Shown: piece by piece, positions 54,844-64,000 of the stretch | Numbering within the stretch: the stretch's first letter is position 1 | How the letters are laid out: every line of letters starts with the position of its first letter | Assembly (NCBI GenBank): GCA_026008535.1 | Contig: BRKX01000004.1 | Coordinates: 40,428,501-40,492,500, forward strand | DNA from: Perilla frutescens | Taxonomy: Eukaryota; Streptophyta; Magnoliopsida; Lamiales; Lamiaceae | DNA: 64,000 nucleotides | Reading direction: 5' to 3' | Notes under the pieces: model-generated | What the model saw: only the letters and a program-made list of their open reading frames with translations | What the model was told of the DNA's origin: nothing | Database searches by the model: none | Translations under genes and position numbers: made by a program

Positions 54844-57073
54844 TGTAATACCCCGAAAATTTTATTATCTAAATTTAATTAGGAATATAAATCTAATAGT
54901 TAGAACAAGTGTAATATTTATAACTTTATAGTCTTTAAGAAATAGTCTATGCTACCTTAAGAGTGAGCTAAAAAAATAGACCCCTGTAGACCTCATTTTT
55001 CAGGTGAAGTATGCCCGTTAAGTAAATTAGAGATACCCAAGATATTGTTATATTTTTATTCGGAATCCTAGATATGAACTTAGTTTGATAAATTGAAATT
55101 GATTTATTGAATGCAAATTGGTTTAGTGCAATCTCTATTTCACAAAAATATATAAATATATGAGATATATCTTTATATTATTTATTTTCAATTCTTAAAA
55201 AGAAAAGAAAATAAAATGATGTATAGTTACATAAAGTTTTAATTGTTTTATCTTTATATAATGCATGCACATATACACAATCATAATACATATAGACGTA
55301 TATATATAGTGGATTTATTATATATATTTATATATGTAAATATATATATATATATACTACTTAAGATTTGGTGTAAGTTTCAAAATAAAACACACACACA
55401 CGTCTAAGCTATAGTACATAGGATTATGCATGTGTCCTCAAATTGTAAAGAAAAGTGATGACTCTTATGTTATAATTATATTAAAATATTAACAAATTAT
55501 ATAAATACATTCTAAAATAAACAATACATTAACTCTTACATTCATAAATCTCATACAAAAAAAAATATATCAGCTTTCATAATAAGGGATCCGAGAAGGT
55601 GATTTATACTTTTCACTATTTTCTTTGATTAATTTTATAAATTCAAAAGCATGGTATATATAGAAAAGAAATGAAAACTCTTTGATGTTGTATTAAATTA
55701 ATTCCTAAATTTTATCGTAGTATTTATTCCTATTCTTAAGAACAAAGAATATACGTTGCAAGTATTTATAATTAAAAATATAGAATTAACATGTCCTCCA
55801 AAATTTATGAAAAATTAGTGGTTAATCACATACATTAATCTATGGTTTATAAAGGTTTGGAGGTAGAACAGTAACATATATATATAAATTCGTGTGTGTG
55901 TATATAAATGGACTATACTTATATAAATTATTTGATGAAATTAGAAAGATAAGAGTTTCTATTCTATTTTCCGTGTCCAAATTCATTTGGTTAATCAAAA
56001 AAGTTTGGATATCAAATATTTACTCATATATATCAAACTCTAATAGATTTTAGAATTTATATGGTAAAATTTGACTAATCAACAATATTAGTATTCTAGA
56101 AATATTTCATAATTCACGGTTAATTAAGAAAGTTTTAGTTAGGAGCTTATGAATTAAATTTTGATAGGTCTTTTAATTAAACTAAACAAAGACTGATTGT
56201 TGTAGGACTAGAAGAAGTAGCCGAATTCGAGCAGAACCAACCCAGAATTTGAAAGCTTATCTATTATCCAGGTGGGCTACTATATATTTGCAACTTGTAT
56301 CTTTCGAGTTATTAAGCTCTGCTTTGTTAAAATTGCATATGTGACTATCTGTGTTAAATATTTACGTGCTACTGTATGTTGTCGGAGTCTCATATACCAG
56401 CGCTGTGTCAATGTGAGTAGCTACAGTATGCATGCTTTATCTGTCCTGCCCTACTCCTTGTCGGTGAGACAAAAATGAAACACTTATGGGTTATACTCAT
56501 TGGGTATACTTGGCCATACTCAACTTTACGCGTGGTGATGTAGTACGGGTTGCGGGCAGTGACTGGTTACCCTCTTAAGCGCTTCACGATAAAATGTTTT
56601 GGTGAACTTAGGTTGCTTTAAATTTTGAAACCTCCTAAGCTTCACTACCTGCATGAACATATATAGATTACTTTAATAAAATGATTTGCATAACTTGAAT
56701 TGAACAAATTTTCCCACTGAGTGCACTAGTACTCAGCCCAAATATTTTCAAATATTTTTCAGGTCAGTAGGCTGGCGCGTGGAGGTGACGATGCTGAGAG
56801 ATGGGCTTTTGTTGTTTATGTATTTTCCCATTGTCTCTTTTTGTTAAGTATTCTGTTGATATTGAAGTCTCCGCGCTTGTAATATCCTTTTGTTAAACAC
56901 TACGAGCTCTATCTTGGTGTTATGAATATGTATATATTATTATACAGCATGTTTGACTATTCTGAGTCTTCTGTTGAGATTTTATTATTCAGGTTACCAC
57001 TTTTCTTTCCCGCTTCTTAATTCCAACCCCCGTGGCGTCCATTTCCACGGTCTTCCGGGACCGGGGCGCTACA
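54844..57073 (+). repeat. 3' LTR of the Gypsy element
   Basis: It is nearly identical to the 5' LTR, with about 20-25 substitutions seen by eye plus microsatellite length changes. Confidence 0.95.
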
Positions 57074-57394
57074 ATAATGTTGAGAACATTCTCAACATAG
57101 CAAACAACACATATCTTAAAACATGCGAAAAAAATCACAATGTTGAGATCATTCTCAACAAAAACATCACATAACAAAATATGCGAACAGAATTTATATC
57201 GCAAAATCATCAAACCATGCTGATGATTAAAACATAAATATCCAAGGATATCCAACCAAACATCATAAAAAAAATAAAAAATGTGTGTCCAGCACACAAA
57301 CAAAAATAAACAAGGATGTAAACACATCCAAAATAAGATTGTGTCCAGCACAATACATAAAATTGAAATAAAATTATTTTTGATAAAGAAAATA
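57074..57394 (-). other. Sirevirus 3' untranslated region right of the Gypsy insertion
   Basis: Two short palindromes of the form TGTTGAGA-n-TCTCAACA occur near 57078-57099 and 57140-57162. GTGTCCAGCACA occurs twice near 57286 and 57341. No protein is encoded. Confidence 0.65.
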
Positions 57395-59768
57395 TCATAT
57401 TTTCTTCTTCCCCTTTGCCTTAGCCACGGACTTTCCAGTCTTCTCTCCTTCAGCACCATCATCACCAGCAACATCACCAGCAGCAGCAGCGACATCTACT
57501 CCCCCTTTTTGTGTAGAAAGAGTTTCCCGAAGTACTTGACGAAGCTCAACCATTGCATTGGTGAGCACTGTGCTTTGATGAATCAATGAATCCATCTGTG
57601 ATATATAAGAATTTAACACCTGCTCAGAAATTGTCATCAAGTGCGAGGAAGCACTTGCTATATCACTTCCTAAAATAGGAGGAGAGAGTGCACAATCTGC
57701 AGCAACATCCTGCTCAACATCCCTTGATGCAGCTGTTGAACTTCGACCGAAGGTATAAGAAAGATCGATCACACGATCTTCATTACCTTTGGGCTTGATG
57801 ATAGAGATAGTTGCAGTTTTAGTAACTATCTTCTTCTTATTTGGCTTCATACCTTGGTCAACTAGGATGGCATAGATTAGGCAGGGAAATGGTAAAATGC
57901 TGGTGGAGTTTGTCTTTTTGCAGCCGACTTCATCATGCAATTAAAAATGTAGTCTCCGAGATTGAAGGAGATTTTTATGCCAAGTTTAAAGAGTAAGATG
58001 GCTTGATCAATAGTGAGAACTGAAGTATTGGTGGTGGGCAACCAATTACACACAATCAATTTGTGTAAAACAGAGTAGAAAAATGTGAGCTTAGAAGTGG
58101 AAAGTTTGTTAGTCCACTTAGTCACCAAACCACCAGTAACAGTTCCTATAACATCATCAATTAAATCTAGGCTAACAACATCAAAATCATTACCCAGACC
58201 CAAAAAATTGTTGATCAGCTTGGGGTTAAAAGCATAGATTTTGTCACGCAGATAAACCTCCCCAAATTTGCTCTTTACTTATCACACATCTCAGGAGAGA
58301 CACATTTGCATAAAACTCAGCAATAACATCAGGCTCAAATGAAGACAAAGCAGTGACAGATTTCCAGAGACCCCTCTCTTTTAAGAAAACATCCATTCCA
58401 TACTTCTTAAAACTAAGCACATCAATTTGTTTTTCGACTCGCATGGGGCGAAGAATGATAGTTTTATGAAGATTTTTAGCATGCTGAGAATAGAATGTCT
58501 TACTGAATGCAGATGAGACATCATGAGGGGAACCTGGAGGATAGACGGGCTCAAAGTCAGCCGAATCAACATCGTCTTTGACATCGGCTGAATAAGTGGG
58601 AGATGGAGATACTATCTCTTTAGCTGTGCCGAAGGAGACCATTTCTTGTGAAGAGGTGGGGGAGAGTTCCTTCTTCTTAGGGCCAGATGTAGCGCCCTTT
58701 TTCCCTTTTCCTTTCAAAGTTTGTCCTGAAGTCGCAGGCTTGGCAGGAACATCGTCCTCTGGTATCGCAGAAAGAGGCTTCTCTAGTTGTTCAACATCAA
58801 CTTCCACATCATCAACAACTTTGTCTGGAGAATTTTCAGGGGGGGTTCTCTTCATCCTCAAACTCATATTTCAATGATCTTGCTGGTTTTTCTTCCATTT
58901 TCAACGTTCTCCTTGCCTTTTTGCTTGAACCCTCATCGGCCTCTTCCTTGACAAACCCTTGTTAGCCATGAAGTCGTTTTGACTTGTGAGTAGGGCCACT
59001 CTTCTTTTTCTCGGCAAGAGCTTAAGTGTGTAGCTCCAGATTTGGGTCAATAGGGTTTTTCTCTATACCAGGACTTATGTGTTGGAGAGGAGTGGGGTTT
59101 AGTACCAGTATGGAGTCAGGAGCAGTAGTTTCCACCATAGAAGCATCTCCATCGTCCTCTAGTATCGCAGAAAGAGGCTCCTCTAGTTGTTCAACATCAA
59201 CTTCCACATCATTAACAACTTTGTCTGGAGAATTTTCAAGGGGGGGGTTATCTTCATCCTCAAACTCATCTTTCAATGATCTTGCTGGTGTTTCTTCCAT
59301 TTTCAGCGTTCTCCTTGCCTTTTTGCTTGAACCCTCACCGACCTCTTCATTGACAGACCCTTGTTGGCCATGAAGTCGTTTTGACTTGCGAGTAGGGCCA
59401 CTCTTCTTTTTCTCGGCAAGAGCTTGAGTGTGTAGCTCTAGATCTGGGTCAATAGGATTTTCCTCTGTACTAGGACTTATGTGTTGGAGAGGAATGGGGT
59501 TTAGTACCAGTATGGAGTCAAGAGCAGCAGTGTCCACCATAGAAGCATCTGCATGTTCAGCCGGAGAAGATGAGGGTTTGTCGGACTCCGATTTGGGTCT
59601 TTCTGGAGTGAGTTCGGCTGTTGCAGTGACTGCGGGAGTGGATGTGGCTGAAGGAGTGATAGCTGAAGTTCCAGCAGGACCAGAGACAGAGGATGGAGTG
59701 CCCATAGTCTTCTCAAACATTTGTTTCATCATTTCGAACATGGCAGAGAGATCTTTGGGTTCCGCCAT
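57395..59768 (-). pseudogene. Sirevirus extra 3' ORF (plant transposon protein domain-like), broken
   Basis: The likely start is ATG 59768 (MAEPKDLSAMFEMMKQMF), downstream of pol. A long disordered Ser/Thr/Pro/Glu-rich part with KSKRLHG and SSKKARR basic patches follows. Then comes a folded domain (LKERGLWKSVTAL, FEPDVIAEFYANV, IYAFNPKLINNFLGLGND) like the putative plant transposon protein domain found in many plant LTR elements. A lysine-rich C-terminus (AKAKGKKKI) ends it. Lesions: TAA at 59022-59024, another TAA about 60 bases further, and frame changes near 58840, 58270 and 57890. An internal 400-bp tandem duplication lies in the disordered part. Whether this ORF is related to the env-like ORF of SIRE1 is uncertain. 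Confidence 0.65.
58751..59550. repeat. 400-bp tandem duplication inside the extra Sirevirus ORF
   Basis: Units 58751-59150 and 59151-59550 align without large gaps and are about 93-95 percent alike by eye. Unit boundaries are marked by ATCGTCCTCT. The copy farther from the ORF start carries two TAA codons where the sister copy has CAA. Confidence 0.9.
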
Positions 59769-59870
59769 TGATATTCTGCAAAAAGCTTGAAGAAACGAGA
59801 AACCAAGAGTGGGAGATGAAGAGGCTTCGAGAGAGAGAGAGAGAGTGAGAGTAATAAAAAATATTTCCAA

Positions 59871-60155
59871 AAATGAGTTGATATAACTCTTACCCTCAAA
59901 AATCGGAACAACCTCCTGTCACATCACCCACTTTTTCTATTTTCCTTTTTAAGGTCAAGGGCATTTCATTCACAACCACAGATTCATAATTTCAAGTAGC
60001 TGATTTTGTTAAATTATGAGCAGATCAACCATAATTTTATTAAATAAACCTTGAACTTTACTAAAAAGAAAAAGATAAAAACTAACAAGATAGACAACTG
60101 ATGTTGATATAAAATACTCACATCGAGTTCAACATCAGTAAACAGAAAGATCTGA
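59871..60155 (-). other. spacer between pol and the extra ORF
   Basis: It is AT-rich and non-coding on the element's strand. It may hold the promoter or splice acceptor needed to express the downstream ORF, but nothing is identifiable. Confidence 0.5.
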
Positions 60156-63100
60156 TTAAACAGAGCACATTCCAAGAGACTTTCTCAAAGCAGAAAATCT
60201 CTCGAAATCAAGGGTCTTGGTAAAAATATTCGCTGTTTGATTTTCAATGGATATATACTTGATGTTTATGATCTCCTTTTCCACCAAGTCTCTGTTAAAG
60301 TGATGGCGAATGTCGATGTGCTTAGTACGTAAATGTTGAACAGGATTCTTAGAAATTTCAATAGCACTGGCATTATCACATAGCAAGGTAAGTGATGAGC
60401 TTTTCATGCCATAGTCCTTCATCATTTGGTTCAACCACACCAACTGAGCACAACAACTAGCAGCTGCAACGTATTCAGATTCAGCAGTTGACAAGGAGAT
60501 GCAATTTTGTTTCTTACTTGACCAAGAAACCATATTGCTCCCCAAAAAGAAGCAACCACCACTTGTGCTCTTCCTATCATCAACATCACCTGCCCAGTCT
60601 GAATCACTGTATCCAATAAGGCTTGTGTTTGTATCTTTACAATACTTGATTCCAAAGTCGACTGTACCAGCAACATATCGAATTATTCTTTTGACAACTT
60701 TCAAGTGAGACTCCTTAAGTTGAGCTTGGTATCTTGCACATACTCCAACATTGAACATGATATCAGGTCTGCTGGCAGTTAAGTAGAGCAAGATTCTAAT
60801 CATTCCTCTATACATTGTTGGGTCAACATTGACTCCAACATCGTCTTTGTTCAATTTTTCAGAGGATCCCATTAGTGTCTTCATAGGCTTTGCAGCTTCA
60901 AGTCCGAAGCGCTTGATCAGATTTTTGGCATACTTGTTTTGGGATATAAAAATCCCATCTTTATCTTGCTTGATTTGGAGACCAAGAAAGTAGGCCAATT
61001 CACCGACCATACTAATCTCAAATGTGCTACACATTGCATCAACAAACTCACTGAGGAGGTTAGAACAAGTGGATCCAAACACAATATCATCAACATAGAT
61101 TTATGAAACAGTGATATGTTTGTGAATCCTTTTGATAAACAATGTTTTATCAACCACGCCTCTTGAGAAGCCAAAGTCAATTAAAAACTCCGTAAGGTGA
61201 GCATACCAAGCTCTAGGAGCTTGTTTATGCCCATACAAAGCCTTGTGTAGTTTCATCACATGGTTTGGTTATTCATGATATTCAAAGCCTTTTGGTTGTT
61301 CATCATAGGCTTCCTCATTCAAAATGCCATTCAGAAAGGCACTTTTGACATCCATTTGATGCAATGTAAACCCAATGTGGCAAGCAATGGCAAGTAGGAG
61401 ACGGATAGACTCTATTCTAGCAACATGAGCGAATATTTCATCATAGTCTATGCCTTCTACTTGAGTGTAACCTTGAGGCACTAGCCTGGCTTTGTTTCTG
61501 ACCACATTACCAGACTCATCAGTCTTGTTCTTAAAGATCCATTTGGTTCTAATTACATTTTTATTTTCAGGCCTTGGAACCAATTCCCACACATTATTTT
61601 GAACAAACTGGATCAACTTATCATGTATTGCTTCTATCCAGAATTCATCTTTTAGAGCTTCTTTGACATTTTTAGGTTCAACATTAGATAGAAAGTATGA
61701 GATGGACACAAGGTTAATGACTGATGACATACAAACCTGTTTAACCAATTCAGCAACATCGGCTGAGCTCTTTGTTCTGGTTTTGACTCATTGAGATCCA
61801 TCACCGATGATTTGAGAATTTGGATGATCTCTTTTGATTCTCCTTGGAAGATCACGTCTTGGTTCATACTGAGCTAGTGGAAGTTGATCATTATTACTTT
61901 CAGAGAAGGAGTCTGAGTCTGGTGTTCGAGGTGATGTTGATTCCTTTGTTGAGGGAGAGGAAGCATTGGATTTGACATCAGGACTTCTCGTAGGACTTTT
62001 GGTAGTTTCACTAGGCCCCTTGTCAGCAAGGTCTGGTTCATGAAGAAGAAATGACACATCATCTTCCTCAGATCTAGTTTCCAGGCCTGCAAAATCATTA
62101 AATACAACATTGACAGATTCTTGCACAACTTTAGTTCTTAGGTTAAGAACGCGATATGCTCTGCTGTTTTAAGCATATCCCAAGAACAATCCTTTGTCAC
62201 TCTTGGAGTCAAACTTTCCAAGATAGTCTCTGTCATTCAGGATATAGCAGACACATCTAAACACATGAAAATATTTGAGATTTGACTTTCTTTCTCTTAG
62301 AAGCTCATACGGAGTCTCCTTTCTTCCTGGTCAAAGATATACTCTATTCCCGATGTGATAGGCTGTGTTAACAGCTTCAGCCCACAGCTTCTTTGAAAGC
62401 CCTCTAGCCTGTAACATTTCACATGACATTTTCTACAGAGTTCGATTCTTTCTCTCCACTACTCCATTTTGTTCTGGAGTTTTGGGAGTTGAATACTCAT
62501 GGAGTATTCATTTCCTTTCACAAAAATCATCGAATGCAGCATTCTCAAATTCTCTTCCATGATCTGTTCTGACACATGCAATATTGGTGTCGAATTGCAG
62601 ACACATTGTTCGGCAGAATCTTTTGAAGACTTTGAATGTTTCAGATTTTTCCTGCAGAAAATCAACCCAAGTATACCTTGAGAAATCATCAATAATGACA
62701 AGGATGAAACTCTTACCACTCATACTCTTTATATCGACTGATCTTATAATGTCCATGTGTAAGAGTTGAAAACATCTTGTTGTTTGGCAACCACCCAGGA
62801 TTTTGTGAGGAATTCTTGTTTGTTTTCCCTTTTGGCAGGCACCACATACAACATCGTGATCAATATTCAGCTTTGGTAGGCCGCGAACAACATCCGACAT
62901 AATCAGTTTCTTTAAATTTACCATGCTCATGTGACCGAGTTTTTGATAAATCAACTTTGTTTCATCATTTACAGTCATGTTGCACGTTTCATCTTTGTCA
63001 GCATGGTAGCAATTGTCAGATGCACGGCTTCTAAACATTATGCATTTGTCGTGTTTGTCAAACACTTCACAAGTATTTTTATCAAACTTAACATGTATAC

Positions 63101-63998
63101 CATCATCACATAGCTGACTAATACTGATCAAATTGGCCTTCAATCCCTCAACATGTAGGACATTTTGGAGCTTAGGAAAATGTTTGACATTCAAGGTACC
63201 TTTTCCGACAATGTTTTCTTGAGCTCCTCTTCCGTAGTTGACCTTGCCTTTGTTGGTAGTGATATACTCTTCAAGAAATTCCTTGTTGCCGGTCATGTGT
63301 CGAGAACATCCACTGTCAAAGTACCATGTTCCGGCAATGTTAGCCTTTGAGGATATGTACACAACATTGCAGGTGTACTTCATCATTTTGGACTTATTAG
63401 GATTTATGTTCTTTGATGTGGTCCCTGATGTCGTTCTCCCAGTTGCAACATCATCATGAAATTTGAAGCAATGTGGTTTGGTATGTCCAGGCTCTTGACA
63501 GTAATGACAAACATACTTCCGCACATTTGAGCCTTTGCATTGCTTCTAACCATCATCTTCAACATTATTTCTTGTCGTTGTGCTTGAGTTGTTACCTTTC
63601 ATAAACTGAACAACATTGTTGTTTGAGAAAGATATGGAAGATTTATTTGAGAATCCCAGTCCAGCTCTGTCTGTCTGTCCAAATGTTAATGCTTCATTTA
63701 GGACATTCGTTCCTTGATTCCACTTCTGAAATGTTCTTGAGGTGTCCTCCACTTTCTATTTTAGTTTGCTGATTTCAGCATCACTCCTAGTAAGTCTAAT
63801 TTCCAGACTCACAACCTTTCCTCTTAGAAACTGATTTTCTTCCATGAGAAATCTCAGCTCTTTTGATTGAGTTGTCCACTGAGTGCAGACTTCATTCACA
63901 ACATGGTTGAGTTCTTGAAGTGAGGCAGTAGGTTGTTCTTCATGTGGATCATGTTCTCTGATTTCAGAAGCCCAATTGAATTCATCCAGAAGAGTCAT
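60156..63998 (-). pseudogene. Sirevirus gag (C-terminal part) and pol, one frame with nine stops, runs off window
   Basis: Domains in minus-strand order are gag coiled segment (ELRFLMEENQFLRGKV), zinc knuckle (CHYCQEPGHTKPHC), protease (YFDSGCSRHMTG), integrase (YQKLGHMSMVNL, CGACQKGKQ, IIDDFSRYTWVDF, RTDHGREFENA). Reverse transcriptase (TKWIFKNKTDESGNVVRNKA, HQMDVKSAFLNG, IYVDDIVFGST) and RNase H (GYSDSDWAGDVDDRKSTSGG, TKHIDIRHHFNRDLVEK) follow. All conserved blocks share one frame from 63998 to the terminal stop at 60156. In-frame stops sit at 63756, 63546, 62508, 62433, 62331, 62169, 61788, 61269 and 61101 (lowest coordinate of each codon). No frameshift is needed. It is not translatable as a polyprotein. 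Confidence 0.9.
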
Positions 63999-64000
63999 TT

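Larger units (their letters stand above)
46405..57073 (+). mobile_element. Ty3/Gypsy chromovirus (Tekay/Del-type), full length
   Basis: LTRs of 2246 bp (46405-48650) and 2230 bp (54844-57073) both run TGTAATACC...GCTACA. They are flanked by ATAAT on both sides (46400-46404, 57074-57078). The primer-binding site TGGTATCAGAGC (initiator Met tRNA) is at 48654-48665 and the polypurine tract AAGGGGGGAGGAG at 54831-54843. Internal genes are an extra ORF (49230-49907) and one gag-pol frame with a C-terminal chromodomain. LTRs differ by about 1 percent by eye, so this is the youngest large insertion here. Confidence 0.97.
45110..64000 (-). mobile_element. Sirevirus-type Copia retrotransposon, 3' LTR to gag, split by a Gypsy insertion
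   Basis: The minus-strand element has its 3' LTR at 45110-46174, polypurine tracts and 3' untranslated region to 46404. A Gypsy insertion (46405-57073) follows. The remaining 3' untranslated region, an extra ORF (59768..57395) and pol and gag continue to the window edge. A pol followed by an additional ORF and multiple polypurine tracts is characteristic of the Sirevirus lineage. The 5' LTR lies beyond 64000. Coding sequence is heavily interrupted. Confidence 0.85.

Overview
This is plant nuclear DNA, very AT-rich and typical of a eudicot repeat landscape. Only one locus looks like an intact host gene: a six-exon group-B-type MAP kinase (17752..20689, + strand). Almost everything else is transposable elements (TEs), many nested in each other. 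No rRNA, tRNA gene, CRISPR array or prokaryotic feature was seen. The species cannot be named from the sequence.

Layout. 1-2750: microsatellite, an LTR-like fragment, a ~235-bp tandem array, a hAT-like terminus, and a Mutator-like (MULE) terminus next to a captured-exon-like frame. 2759-9255: two non-autonomous Helitrons whose 3' hairpin ends face each other. 9354-14041: a PIF/Harbinger element with matching ends and TAA target duplication, both genes broken. 14045-17230: a decayed MULE carrying two large opposed arrays of a CCACGATTAAT-type motif around its promoter and first intron. 17561-20689: the MAP kinase gene, with a MITE in intron 1 and another just downstream. 21401-27430: a complete but mutated Copia retrotransposon (- strand) with both LTRs and a TTATG duplication, but no visible primer-binding site. 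27431-33295: a TTGACC-rich patch, a third probable Helitron and a CACTA-like remnant. 33542-41400: two copies of one hAT-like element. The second copy was split by a MULE that carries a pentatricopeptide-repeat (PPR) gene fragment and itself contains a Harbinger MITE, and split again by a solo LTR. 41860-42256: a long hairpin. 42267-45109: a second PIF/Harbinger element, truncated by a Copia LTR. 45110-64000: a Sirevirus-type Copia element (- strand, running off the window) with an extra 3' ORF. A young Tekay-type Gypsy chromovirus (46405-57073) is inserted in its 3' untranslated region.

The elements record successive insertion. Several decayed coding frames are broken mainly by in-frame stops of the kind that C-to-T change produces (CAA, CAG, CGA to stop), with few indels; this fits methylated, silenced TEs. 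The most unusual observations are the bipartite motif array of the MULE at 14.1-15.9 kb, the extra ORF upstream of gag in the Gypsy element, the Copia element without leader or primer-binding site, and the nested MULE with its PPR fragment and internal minisatellite. All identities come from reading motifs by eye; no database search was run.
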